Part shown: piece after piece, positions 1 through 8,644 of the stretch | Layout: each line of letters starts with the position of its first letter | How positions within the stretch are numbered: position 1 is the stretch's first letter | NCBI GenBank assembly: GCA_913043005.1 | Contig: CAJWKU010000002.1 | Coordinates: 62,001 to 126,000 of the forward strand | Source of the DNA: an uncultured Cryomorphaceae bacterium | GTDB lineage: Bacteria > Bacteroidota > Bacteroidia > Flavobacteriales > Schleiferiaceae | Direction: 5' to 3' | DNA length: 64,000 nt | The notes under the pieces: model-generated | Told to the model about the DNA's origin: nothing | Seen by the model: the letters and a program-made list of their open reading frames with translations, nothing else | The model's database searches: none | Position numbers and translations under genes: made by a program

Positions 1-7
1 AAGGCTA

Positions 8-760
8 TTAATGATCGTCTGGAGCGTGCCGCATATCCTTTCTAAGCTCAAAATTTTTTCCCAGATAAACTCGACGAACAATAGGATCCTCAGATAACTC
101 TTGAGCTGTTCCACTTTTTAGTATTTTACCTTCAAACATTAAATATGTCCTATCAGTAATTGCTAAAGTTTCTTGAACATTATGATCTGTAATTAAAACT
201 CCGATATTTCTATCTACAAGTTTTGCTACAATAGACTGGATATCTTCAACGGCAATGGGGTCAACTCCCGCAAAAGGTTCATCTAACAAAATAAATTTAG
301 GATCTGAAGCCAGAGCTCTGGCAATTTCTGTTCTTCTGCGTTCTCCTCCGGAAAGAAGATCACCCCGTGTATCTCTTATTCGTGTTAATGCAAATTCATC
401 AAGAAGAAAATCTGTTCTAGACTTAATTTCGCTTTGATTAAACCCTCGCCACTCCAAAACTGCAGCAATATTATCTTCAACTGTCATCTTTCGAAAAACC
501 GATGGATCTTGAGCTAAGTAACCAATACCTCTCTGAGCTCTCTTGTACATTGGCAGTCGGGTTATATTTTCATTATTCAGTAAAACTTCCCCTAAATCCG
601 GCTTAACCATACCCACTACTGTATAAAAAGAAGTTGTTTTACCAGCACCATTTGGACCCAACAATCCGACTATTTCTCCCTGGTCAACATGGAAGCTGAC
701 ATTATCAACAACCCTTTTTCGACTGTAATCTTTTGATATTTTAATTACTTCAAGTCTCAT
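8..760 (-). CDS. lptB: LPS export ABC transporter ATP-binding protein LptB
   Basis: This is the cytoplasmic ATPase that powers extraction of lipopolysaccharide from the inner membrane with LptF, LptG and LptC. Walker A is GPNGAGKTT near residues 35-43, the ABC signature LSGGE is near 136-140, Walker B FILLDEP near 156-162, followed by the H-loop histidine in ITDHNV. The 250 residues match the family length. The end VYLGKNFEL is typical of LptB. It lies 9 bases downstream of tatC on the same strand, so the two are probably co-transcribed. Other Lpt partners are not in the window. The family call is very secure. Confidence 0.95.
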   Translation of the reverse strand: MRLEVIKISKDYSRKRVVDNVSFHVDQGEIVGLLGPNGAGKTTSFYTVVGMVKPDLGEVLLNNENITRLPMYKRAQRGIGYLAQDPSVFRKMTVEDNIAAVLEWRGFNQSEIKSRTDFLLDEFALTRIRDTRGDLLSGGERRRTEIARALASDPKFILLDEPFAGVDPIAVEDIQSIVAKLVDRNIGVLITDHNVQETLAITDRTYLMFEGKILKSGTAQELSEDPIVRRVYLGKNFELRKDMRHAPDDH

Positions 761-769
761 TTTGATACC

Positions 770-1564
770 TCATTCTTTTGTTGGTTGGGCCACTCGGCTG
801 ATAAACATACTCAATTCGTACAATACAGCAACTGGGATAGAAACAATAATTTGACTGAATATATCTGGTGGTGTGATAATCGAAGAAACTGCCAAAATCC
901 CAATCCAAGCATGCTTTCTGTACATCTTCATACCGTTAGGCGTAATAATTCCTGCACGTGACAAAAAATAAACTACGATGGGCAATTCAAATAAAAATCC
1001 ACAAGCCAATATTACACTCGCTATCGTTGCTAAGTAAGATGACATTTCAATAAGATTTACAATCTGATTAGATACCACATAGTTTGATAAAAATTGGATA
1101 CTTAAAGGAACAATTAAAAAATAACCAAAAGCAGCTCCCAAAAAGAAGAGGATAGATGAAATACTTATGAAAGCAACAGATTTTTGCCTCTCGCCAAATG
1201 TCAACCCAGGAGAAACAAACATCCACAATTCTTTCAAAACGAATGGAATAGCCAAAATAAAACCTGTCATTAATGACAAAGAAATATGAAGGGAAAATTG
1301 GCCAGCCATCCTGGTATTTAACAATTCAATATTAATTTTATCAATACACAAACTTGAAATATTCAAAATATCCGATAGTTGACAAAGCCCACGATAAGTG
1401 ATGAAATCTAATGATTTAGGAGCAAGAAGGACACCATCAAATAGAGTCTCTCTAAAGGCAAAAGCCAATCCAGCAGATATTAGCACAGCTATAGAAGCCC
1501 GCATCAAATGTTTGCGCAATGCTGCGAGATGATTTAAAAAAGACATTGAATTTCCTTCTGACAT
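770..1564 (-). CDS. tatC: Sec-independent protein translocase TatC
   Basis: TatC is the polytopic inner-membrane core of the twin-arginine translocase. The N-terminal MSFLNHLAALRKHLMRA is the classical TatC opening, and several hydrophobic helices follow, including FGYFLIVPLSIQFL and the C-terminal ITPPDIFSQIIVSIPVAVLYE. The open frame reaches 1597, but I place the start at the ATG at 1564 because a perfect -7 box TACTTTTG sits at 1571-1578, inside the longer frame and 6 bases before this ATG. A further ATG 18 bases downstream is also possible. No tatA/B homologue is visible here. It forms an apparent operon with lptB. Confidence 0.93.
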   Translation of the reverse strand: MSEGNSMSFLNHLAALRKHLMRASIAVLISAGLAFAFRETLFDGVLLAPKSLDFITYRGLCQLSDILNISSLCIDKINIELLNTRMAGQFSLHISLSLMTGFILAIPFVLKELWMFVSPGLTFGERQKSVAFISISSILFFLGAAFGYFLIVPLSIQFLSNYVVSNQIVNLIEMSSYLATIASVILACGFLFELPIVVYFLSRAGIITPNGMKMYRKHAWIGILAVSSIITPPDIFSQIIVSIPVAVLYELSMFISRVAQPTKE

Positions 1565-1570
1565 GATATG

Positions 1571-1578
1571 CAAAAGTA
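1571..1578 (-). promoter_or_regulatory. Bacteroidota -7 box before tatC
   Basis: A perfect TAnnTTTG match (TACTTTTG on the minus strand) lies 6 bases upstream of the ATG at 1564. Transcription would begin essentially at that ATG. No clear -33 TTTG was found, so the assignment rests on the -7 box alone. Confidence 0.5.
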
Positions 1579-1619
1579 GTTTATAGCGTAACTTCATAAA
1601 TTCTATTTCATCAAAAAAG

Positions 1620-3806
1620 ATGATTCAAAAAACAACTAACGAAAGCAAAGCCTTATTGAAGACTTTCTTTGGCTTTGACGAATTCAAAGGCAATCAAGCA
1701 GACTCAATAGATTCCATCCTCAATGGAAATAACACATTTGTTCGAATGCCAACAGGTGGAGGTAAATCATTATGCTATCAACTTCCAGCTATCCAAATGA
1801 AGGGAATCGCAATAGTGATATCACCGTTAATAGCATTGATGAAAAATCAGGTAGATTCAATAAGAAGTTTTGCTGCCGATGACTCTATAGCCCATGTTTG
1901 GAACTCCTCTTTAACTAAAAGGGAAATGGTGACTGTTCGTAAAGATCTCTCTTCAGGGGAGACAAAACTTTTATATATGGCACCAGAATCTCTTAACAGA
2001 TCTGAAAATATTGATTTTTTAAAAAATCTTAAAATATCATTTTACGCTATCGATGAAGCCCACTGTATTTCGGAGTGGGGTCATGATTTTCGTCCTGAGT
2101 ATAGACAACTGCGTGCAGCAATCAATTCAATCAATAATAGGCCGATTATGGCATTGACTGCCACAGCTACGGAAAAAGTTGTCTCTGACATTCAAAAAAG
2201 CCTTGAAATGAAGCAGGTAAATGTCTTTTCAACTTCGTTCAATCGTCCAAATCTATTCTACGAGATTAACTTGAAGAATGAAGTAGAGAAAGACATCATA
2301 AAATTGATTAAAAAGCATGATGGAAAGTCTGCAATTATCTATTGCCTTAGTCGAAAAAAAGTTGAAGAAATTGCTCAAATTCTTCAACTTAATGACATTC
2401 GAGCCCTACCCTATCATGCAGGATTAGACAGCAGCACAAGATCTAAACATCAAGATGCTTTTTTAAATGAAGATATTCATGTTATTGTTGCCACTATTGC
2501 CTTTGGAATGGGAATAGATAAACCGGACGTCAGACTTGTACTTCATCATGACATCCCAAAAAGTATAGAAAGTTACTACCAAGAAACAGGAAGAGCCGGA
2601 AGAGACGGAGGAGAAGGTATTTGTGTTACTTATTATTCGGAAAAAGATATTCAGAAACTAGATAAATTTCTCAGTAAAAAACCTGTTTCCGAACAAGAGA
2701 TTGGTCGACAATTACTCCAAGAATCAAAAGGATATGCGTTATCCTCAACATGCAGACGAGAATACATCCTGCATTATTTCGGAGAAGAATTCCAAAACGA
2801 AAATTGCGGAAATTGCGATAATTGTATCAGGAATTCTGAAAGAATAGATTCTTCAGAAGAAGTAAAATTATCTCTCAAGGTAATAAAAGAGGGAAAAAAT
2901 AATTTCAGATCTGAGCAAGTCGTGAATGTTTTAATGGGAAATGAAACTTCTGTGCTAAAAACTTTTGGTGCTAATAAATTGCCTCAATGGAGTTTAGGAA
3001 AAGATAGAACATCAGAATATTGGTCAGATTTGATACGTCAAATTTCATTAAAACATCTCATCAAAAAAGACATTGAGCGGTATGGCATCCTAAGCCTTTC
3101 GGAAAAAGGTAAAACTTTTTTAAATGATAACGTAAAGTTTCTCGCTAAACCACATCGAGAAATTTCTGAAAATATTGACTTAGCGGAAAAGAATAAACAA
3201 AGTAATTCTGTTTTAGATTCTGAACTTTATAAAAAACTACAATCAATAAATAAAACTTTAGCGAAAGAAAGAAGCATACCTCCTTACGCAATGTTTTCAG
3301 AAATATCTTTACAAGAAATGGCTAGCTCTTATCCATTTACTCAAGATGAATTAATGGTGATACCTGGGGTTGGAGAGGGAAAAGCAAAAAGATTTGGCAC
3401 TGATATCCTAGAAGCGATTAAGATCCATTGCGATGAAAATAATATTGAGAGACTTGAAGACCTTAAGATTCGAAGTGCAGGTCAAAAGGGGTCTCTCAAA
3501 ATATATATAATTCAATCTATTGATCGTTTGTTGTCCTTGGAAGAAATGGCAAATAACAAAGGTGTTTCACAAAATGAGCTACTTGAAGAAATGGAGCGTA
3601 TCGTTGGAAATGGAACACGGCTCTCCCTTGATCATATTATCGAGGAAATAATTGATGATGATGACTCAATCGATGAAATACTGGAATACTTTTCAGAAGA
3701 GTCTAAATTAGGAGATATAAATGAGGCACTTACTTATTTTGAAGACACTTATAATGAAGAAGAGCTTCGCCTTGTAAGATTAAAGTTTTTATGTTCAGTT
3801 CTTTAA
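1620..3806 (+). CDS. recQ: ATP-dependent DNA helicase RecQ
   Basis: RecQ is a superfamily 2, 3'-5' DNA helicase for recombination and repair. Motif I is TGGGKS at residues 45-50 and motif II is DEAH at 145-148. The QETGRAGRDG motif VI marks the second RecA-like domain. A zinc-binding RecQ-Ct region contains CRREYILHYFGE followed by CGNCDNC, and an HRDC domain lies roughly at 525-605 (MVIPGVGEGKAKRFG). About 120 further residues resemble the C-terminal helix-turn-helix extension of Bacteroidota RecQ. At 728 residues it is the usual length for this lineage. It is divergent from tatC, with only 55 bases to the chosen tatC start. Confidence 0.95.
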   Translation: MIQKTTNESKALLKTFFGFDEFKGNQADSIDSILNGNNTFVRMPTGGGKSLCYQLPAIQMKGIAIVISPLIALMKNQVDSIRSFAADDSIAHVWNSSLTKREMVTVRKDLSSGETKLLYMAPESLNRSENIDFLKNLKISFYAIDEAHCISEWGHDFRPEYRQLRAAINSINNRPIMALTATATEKVVSDIQKSLEMKQVNVFSTSFNRPNLFYEINLKNEVEKDIIKLIKKHDGKSAIIYCLSRKKVEEIAQILQLNDIRALPYHAGLDSSTRSKHQDAFLNEDIHVIVATIAFGMGIDKPDVRLVLHHDIPKSIESYYQETGRAGRDGGEGICVTYYSEKDIQKLDKFLSKKPVSEQEIGRQLLQESKGYALSSTCRREYILHYFGEEFQNENCGNCDNCIRNSERIDSSEEVKLSLKVIKEGKNNFRSEQVVNVLMGNETSVLKTFGANKLPQWSLGKDRTSEYWSDLIRQISLKHLIKKDIERYGILSLSEKGKTFLNDNVKFLAKPHREISENIDLAEKNKQSNSVLDSELYKKLQSINKTLAKERSIPPYAMFSEISLQEMASSYPFTQDELMVIPGVGEGKAKRFGTDILEAIKIHCDENNIERLEDLKIRSAGQKGSLKIYIIQSIDRLLSLEEMANNKGVSQNELLEEMERIVGNGTRLSLDHIIEEIIDDDDSIDEILEYFSEESKLGDINEALTYFEDTYNEEELRLVRLKFLCSVL

Positions 3807-3807
3807 A

Positions 3808-3957
3808 TCAATTCTTATAAATCCATTTTAATTCATTCGGGATTTCTGCAGAGCCTAAATTTATAAAGGCTATACTTTTTGAATAGTTTAATATTTGTTG
3901 AATTGTATTTGCTGAAGGTTGGCTTAAATATTCTGAGTTTTGTATAAATTTATCCAT
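3808..3957 (-). CDS. Small ORF downstream of the ECF sigma factor, 49 residues
   Basis: This short frame starts with ATG at 3957 and ends with TGA at 3808. The product begins MDKFIQNSEYLSQPSANTIQ and ends NELKWIYKN, with no membrane segment or signal peptide. It starts 42 bases after the stop of the sigma factor gene on the same strand, and ends one base beyond the recQ stop codon on the opposite strand, so it fills the whole intergenic space exactly. Its composition (QPSANTIQQILNYSKS) looks like real soluble protein rather than random AT-rich translation. I recall similar short proteins beside sigma genes in Flavobacteria, but cannot verify this. Function unknown. Confidence 0.6.
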   Translation of the reverse strand: MDKFIQNSEYLSQPSANTIQQILNYSKSIAFINLGSAEIPNELKWIYKN

Positions 3958-3999
3958 AGGCTTTGTTAATAGAAAATTAACGCACTTACTTCTAAATTA

Positions 4000-4569
4000 T
4001 TATGCGTCGATCTGCAATATTTTACGCAAGTTCATAATTGCATATCTCATTCTACCAAGAGCTGTATTAATACCTACACCTGTCTCATCAGCAATATCCT
4101 TAAAGCTTAATCCCGAAACCATACGCAACTTGATTACTTCTTGCTGGTCCAAAGGCAACTGCTCAACAGCAATTTTAATATCCTTGTACCACTGATCTTG
4201 GAGATCCTTTTCTTCATAATTAAGGGTTTCATCAGTTATACCCAAAATAGAATCACGACAGTCATCTATTCCAATGAGTTTAGACCGTTTTTTTTTTCTA
4301 AAATGATCCATAACCGCGTTTCTTGCAACTCTATGAATCCAACCAGAGAATTTACCTAATTCCTTGTATTCATTAGCTTTTGAAACTCGGATAAACTTGA
4401 TCCAAACCTCCTGCAAAATATCATTAGATAACTCCTCATCGTGAACTTTCTGTAAAATTAAGTTGAAAACGGATGGAGAATACCTCCTAACAAGATTTTC
4501 GAGAGCAATCTCATTGCCTTTTGAGTATTGCAAGACCAATTCGGCATCGCTTTTACCTACATTATTCAT
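4000..4569 (-). CDS. ECF-type RNA polymerase sigma-70 factor
   Basis: This 189-residue protein has the two domains of an extracytoplasmic-function sigma factor. Region 2 spans about residues 20-90 (LVRRYSPSVFNLILQ, then DILQEVWIKFIRV). Region 4 spans about 130-185, with the helix-turn-helix SFKDIADETGVGINTALGRM. It binds core RNA polymerase and directs it to specific promoters. No anti-sigma gene is adjacent: the neighbours are a 49-residue ORF downstream and a divergent uvrA paralogue upstream. The regulon cannot be read from the sequence. The family call is secure; the subgroup is not assigned. Confidence 0.92.
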   Translation of the reverse strand: MNNVGKSDAELVLQYSKGNEIALENLVRRYSPSVFNLILQKVHDEELSNDILQEVWIKFIRVSKANEYKELGKFSGWIHRVARNAVMDHFRKKKRSKLIGIDDCRDSILGITDETLNYEEKDLQDQWYKDIKIAVEQLPLDQQEVIKLRMVSGLSFKDIADETGVGINTALGRMRYAIMNLRKILQIDA

Positions 4570-4607
4570 AAACCAAGAATGTTTAAAAAGTTGAGTAGGG
4601 TTTAAAT

Positions 4608-4639
4608 CAAATAGGCAATATTATTTTTCTTTTTACAAA
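4608..4639 (-). promoter_or_regulatory. Candidate promoter of the ECF sigma gene
   Basis: On the minus strand a TTTG (4636-4639) is followed after 22 bases by TATTTG (4608-4613), which is one base short of the TAnnTTTG consensus. The start codon of the sigma gene lies about 39 bases downstream. Moderate support only. Confidence 0.35.
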
Positions 4640-4668
4640 TTTAACATTTTTTCTTTGAAAACAAAGGG

Positions 4669-4676
4669 TATTTTTG
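4669..4676 (+). promoter_or_regulatory. Bacteroidota -7 box before the first uvrA
   Basis: A perfect TAnnTTTG match (TATTTTTG) ends 10 bases before the uvrA ATG at 4687, predicting a leader of only a few bases. A T-rich stretch near 4646-4650 could be a weak -33 element. Confidence 0.5.
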
Positions 4677-4686
4677 CATTTCAACT

Positions 4687-7449
4687 ATGAAAAAATTAGA
4701 TTACTTAAGTATCCAAGGCGCTAGAGTCAATAACTTAAAAAATATTAATATCGAATTTCCACATGGTCACTTAGTAGTTATTACTGGTGTAAGTGGTAGT
4801 GGAAAATCATCATTAGCATTTGACACACTATACGCTGAAGGCCAAAGAAGATATGTTGAGTCACTGTCTTCATATGCTCGTCAATTCTTAGGAAAGTTAG
4901 ATAAACCTGAAGTAGATAGTATCCAAGGACTTGCCCCAGCGATTGCAATCCAGCAAAAAGTAATATCAAAAAATCCAAGATCAACGTTAGCAACGGTTAC
5001 AGAACTTCATGATTACCTGAAGGTATTATTTGCTCGTATTGGCAGAACCTATTCTCCAATTTCAGGGAAAGAGGTAAGACGCCATCAAAGTATTGATGTT
5101 CTGAACAAGATTGAGGAAAAAGTTAAGGAAAAAAAGGACTCTGTTGTTCTCATTATTAGTCCACTTGATTTCCATGATCGCTCTAAAAGTGAAATGTCAT
5201 CTTTATTGAGCCAGCAAGGATATTCTAGAGTGATTGATTCAACAGGAGATATTCACCGCATCGAAAAAATACCAGATGCAATAAATACTTTCTCTCTTGT
5301 TGTTGACAGACTTCATTTAACAAACCTTAATGAAGAGACCCTGAATCGAGCCAATGATTCTATTCAAACTGCTTTTTTTGAAGGTAAGGGAGAATTAATA
5401 TTGAGATGGGAAAATAACGTGGAAAATAGATTTTCAAATCAATTTAGTTTGGATGGAATAGACTTCGAGGAACCTTCTCCATCATTATTTACGTTTAACA
5501 CTCCTCAGGGAGCTTGTCCAAAATGTGAAGGCTTTGGTTCAAAAATAGGTATTGATAAAGACTTAGTAATTCCAAATAGAACATTAAGTATATATGACAA
5601 TGCAATAGCTCCATGGAAAGGTGAAAAACTCTCAAAATGGAAAAATCAGTTAATTCTTGGATCTGAACTTGCTAATATCCCTATTCACAAACCCATAAAC
5701 CTTTTAACCCCAGAACAAGAAGATTTAATATGGAGTGGCTGCAAGCATTTTAAAGGGATTAATGATTTTTTTACCTATGTGGAAAGCAAAATATATAAAA
5801 TTCAATTTAGAGTTCTCCAATCCCGATATCGAGGGAAAACAATTTGTTCTGACTGCAAGGGTAAACGACTCAGAAAAGAAGCTAGTTATGTAAAAATTAA
5901 TGGGTCATCGATAACAGAAATATTATCATGGTCTATATCAAAAGCAATGATTTGGTTCAATCAGCTTGAATTAGTAGGAAATGATTTTAAAATTGCAGAG
6001 AGATTAATTTTAGAGATAAAAAATCGACTTAATGTTCTAGAAAAAGTAGGGCTTCACTACTTAACTTTAGAAAGGCCGTCTTCTACATTATCTGGAGGAG
6101 AATCTCAACGGATACATCTTGCAAAAAGTCTAGGTTCATCTCTAGTGGGATCCATCTATATTTTAGATGAGCCAAGCATTGGACTCCACCCAAGAGATGC
6201 AGAAAAACTACTTGAAGTACTGTTTCAACTCCGAGATATGGGAAATACCGTAGTAGTAGTAGAACATGATTCTCTTTTTATGAAAGCTGCTGACACTTTA
6301 ATTGATATTGGACCCAATGCAGGTTCTAAAGGGGGAAATGTAATTTATTCTGGACCGGGAAATGATATCGATTCTCAAAATAGTTTAACTGCTCTCTACC
6401 TCAAAGGAGAAAAAAAAGTATCACGGCTTCATTTAAAGATAAAAAATGCAAAAACTATTGGTATTCGTGGAGCAATTCTTAATAACCTAAAAAAAGTTGA
6501 CATTGATATTCCTTTGGGGTTTCTATCTGTAGTTTGCGGAGTAAGTGGAAGTGGTAAAACTTCTTTAATTAGAAATGTATTAATACCTGCTCTTGAAAAG
6601 AATTTAGGAAATTCCAATATGAAATCAGATATGTATTCATCTTTAGTTGGAGATATATTTTTAGTTAATTCAGTTGAAATTGTGGATCAAAATCCAATGG
6701 GGAAGTCATCTCGATCTAACCCAGCAACATATTTAAAGATTTACGATGATATTCGTTCAGCGTTCGCATCAACAAAAAGTGCTCAGATCCGAAGCTTAAA
6801 ATCTAAGCATTTTTCCTTTAATACTGAAGGAGGAAGATGCGATATGTGCAAAGGAGATGGATTTGTGACCATCGAAATGCAATTTATGGCGGATGTAAAC
6901 TTAAAATGTGAACATTGCAATGGGAATAGATTTCAAGATGAGATTCTTGGTGTCGAAATTAACGGGAAGAATATTTCAGATGTCTTGCGCATGACAGTTG
7001 ATGAAGCCTTTGTTTTCTTCAAGAGTTGTGAATTATCGAAAATTTCAATAAAACTTCAGCCACTCATTGATGTAGGGTTGGGCTATTTGCAGTTGGGACA
7101 AACAAGTTCTACTCTATCTGGAGGTGAAGGTCAAAGAGTTAAACTGGCATATTATTTGTCAAAGGGCAACTCAATTAATCCGATTTTCTTTGTTTTTGAT
7201 GAACCAACTACTGGACTTCATTTCGATGATGTTCAAAAACTACTTGACTCTTTCAATGCGTTAATTGACTTAGGACATACCGTTTTAGTTATTGAACACC
7301 ATACAGATGTTATTTCAAACGCAGATTGGATAATTGAATTAGGTCCTGAAGGAGGTGAAGATGGTGGGTACTTAGTTTTCCAAGGTGAACTTGAAAAATT
7401 TCGGAAAGAAACTAAATCTCCTACATCCATGTTTATTCAAAATCTTTAA
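4687..7449 (+). CDS. uvrA: UvrA-type excinuclease ATPase, paralogue 1
   Basis: This is a UvrA DNA-damage recognition ATPase with two ABC modules and zinc modules. The first Walker A is GVSGSGKSS (34-42), with its signature LSGGESQR later in the chain. The second Walker A is GVSGSGKTS and the second signature LSGGEGQR. Cysteine pairs CPKC/CSDC and CDMC/CEHC match the two zinc modules. The region between the first Walker A and the first zinc module is full length, so the UvrB-binding and insertion domains seem present, unlike short UvrA2 proteins. A second, more canonical uvrA lies at 23145-25970. Differences such as LSGGEGQRVKLAYYLSKGN suggest specialisation. Whether it works with UvrB is not shown. 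Confidence 0.9.
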   Translation: MKKLDYLSIQGARVNNLKNINIEFPHGHLVVITGVSGSGKSSLAFDTLYAEGQRRYVESLSSYARQFLGKLDKPEVDSIQGLAPAIAIQQKVISKNPRSTLATVTELHDYLKVLFARIGRTYSPISGKEVRRHQSIDVLNKIEEKVKEKKDSVVLIISPLDFHDRSKSEMSSLLSQQGYSRVIDSTGDIHRIEKIPDAINTFSLVVDRLHLTNLNEETLNRANDSIQTAFFEGKGELILRWENNVENRFSNQFSLDGIDFEEPSPSLFTFNTPQGACPKCEGFGSKIGIDKDLVIPNRTLSIYDNAIAPWKGEKLSKWKNQLILGSELANIPIHKPINLLTPEQEDLIWSGCKHFKGINDFFTYVESKIYKIQFRVLQSRYRGKTICSDCKGKRLRKEASYVKINGSSITEILSWSISKAMIWFNQLELVGNDFKIAERLILEIKNRLNVLEKVGLHYLTLERPSSTLSGGESQRIHLAKSLGSSLVGSIYILDEPSIGLHPRDAEKLLEVLFQLRDMGNTVVVVEHDSLFMKAADTLIDIGPNAGSKGGNVIYSGPGNDIDSQNSLTALYLKGEKKVSRLHLKIKNAKTIGIRGAILNNLKKVDIDIPLGFLSVVCGVSGSGKTSLIRNVLIPALEKNLGNSNMKSDMYSSLVGDIFLVNSVEIVDQNPMGKSSRSNPATYLKIYDDIRSAFASTKSAQIRSLKSKHFSFNTEGGRCDMCKGDGFVTIEMQFMADVNLKCEHCNGNRFQDEILGVEINGKNISDVLRMTVDEAFVFFKSCELSKISIKLQPLIDVGLGYLQLGQTSSTLSGGEGQRVKLAYYLSKGNSINPIFFVFDEPTTGLHFDDVQKLLDSFNALIDLGHTVLVIEHHTDVISNADWIIELGPEGGEDGGYLVFQGELEKFRKETKSPTSMFIQNL

Positions 7450-7472
7450 AAGAGAAATATTCATGGATTTAA

Positions 7473-8258
7473 TCAGCCAACTTTCTTTAATCTGCGCTGT
7501 CTTAGAACTTCATACAACATAACTGCACCTGCAACACTAACATTCAACGAGTCTACAATACCATTCATTGGGATTTTTAATTTTTGGAAATTATTATTTC
7601 CCCAACTTTCCCCCAACCCTTTATCTTCTGAACCCAGAACAATAGCACAAGGCACCCCCAGGTCTGTATCTAAAGATAAATCTTTACCATTTGGATCCAT
7701 TAAATAACATTTCAAATTATTATTTATTAGAAATTTTTGGACATCAAAACTATTCGATTCAAACCACGGAGTATTAAAAATCCCCCCTAAACTATTTCTT
7801 ATGGAATGTGAACTTAATGGATCACATTTTAAAGATGAAAATACTACTGCATCTACAGCTGCGGCATTTGCTGTTCGCATTAGAGCACCAATATTCCCTG
7901 GCTTTTCAATACCATCGATAATTAAAAGAAACGGGTTTTTCGATAATTTTAAATCAGCCAAACCATTTTTGGGTCTTAAAAAAACAGCTAAGGATTTAAC
8001 CGTACCTCTGCGGATTACAAGCTTTGCAAATACTTCCTTTGAGCAGATTATTGGATTCTTTACTGGGAAAACATTGATCAATTCTGATTCTTTAGAAATA
8101 AATAAGTCTTTTAAATTGTAACCCGATTGAATAGCACGAGTTATTTCTCTCTCTCCTTCTACCAAAAAAATTTGATCTCGTTTTCTTAAGGCAGGTTTAT
8201 TTAACCAATGAACTAACTTTTTTATTCTAACATTATGTAAGCTCTCGATATAAATCAT
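7473..8258 (-). CDS. TrmH/SpoU-family RNA 2'-O-methyltransferase
   Basis: This protein of 261 residues is a SPOUT-fold RNA ribose methyltransferase that uses S-adenosylmethionine. The N-terminal substrate-binding part carries FLVEGEREITRAI. The catalytic half has the three SpoU motifs: IEKPGNIGALMRTANA, then CAIVLGSEDKGLGE, then IPMNGIVDSLNVSVAGAVMLYE. The conserved Arg of motif 1 and the Asn-Val-Ser of motif 3 are intact. The target nucleotide (tRNA or 23S rRNA) cannot be deduced. It overlaps the upstream SUI1-like gene by 4 bases and is the last gene of the leftward run from 13.1 kb. Confidence 0.9.
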   Translation of the reverse strand: MIYIESLHNVRIKKLVHWLNKPALRKRDQIFLVEGEREITRAIQSGYNLKDLFISKESELINVFPVKNPIICSKEVFAKLVIRRGTVKSLAVFLRPKNGLADLKLSKNPFLLIIDGIEKPGNIGALMRTANAAAVDAVVFSSLKCDPLSSHSIRNSLGGIFNTPWFESNSFDVQKFLINNNLKCYLMDPNGKDLSLDTDLGVPCAIVLGSEDKGLGESWGNNNFQKLKIPMNGIVDSLNVSVAGAVMLYEVLRQRRLKKVG

Positions 8259-8644
8259 CCCCCAATTCTTTTTGATTTTAATCCTAAGTTCATCAAGTAT
8301 TTCTCACACTTATCTCTTACATCTCCCTGTAAAAGAAGCACAACACCATTCAAACTACCCCCAACACCGCATGATGCTTTTATGGATTTTGCCAAAGAAA
8401 TCAAACCGTCTCCTTCTGCATTACTGAAGTCTAATAATGTAACAGTTTTCCCGGCACGACCTTTCTTTTCAAAATAAATCTCCACCAAACCCTTTAAAGA
8501 AATTTCAGTTTTATTAATGTCATTCTCTTCTGTACTCAAGGGAACTATTGATACTCTATCAACATTTCCTAATGCATTTGCTAGGGCTTCAGAAAAAGGA
8601 TTATTATTTTGAGGTCCAGACTTAAAATTATTATTTTTTCTCAT
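8255..8644 (-). CDS. SUI1/eIF1-like translation factor (YciH family)
   Basis: This 129-residue protein carries a C-terminal SUI1 domain: KKGRAGKTVTLLDF, then a helix ending in CGVGGSLNGVVLLLQGD and CEKYLMNLG. Bacterial YciH-type proteins resemble eukaryotic eIF1, which controls start-codon selection, and in E. coli YciH acts on non-standard initiation. The first 45 residues are polar and probably flexible. The frame overlaps the upstream bshA by 14 bases and the downstream methyltransferase by 4, indicating translational coupling. Its presence in a genome with few Shine-Dalgarno sequences is notable, but its role here is inferred only from the family. Confidence 0.85.
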   Translation of the reverse strand: MRKNNNFKSGPQNNNPFSEALANALGNVDRVSIVPLSTEENDINKTEISLKGLVEIYFEKKGRAGKTVTLLDFSNAEGDGLISLAKSIKASCGVGGSLNGVVLLLQGDVRDKCEKYLMNLGLKSKRIGG

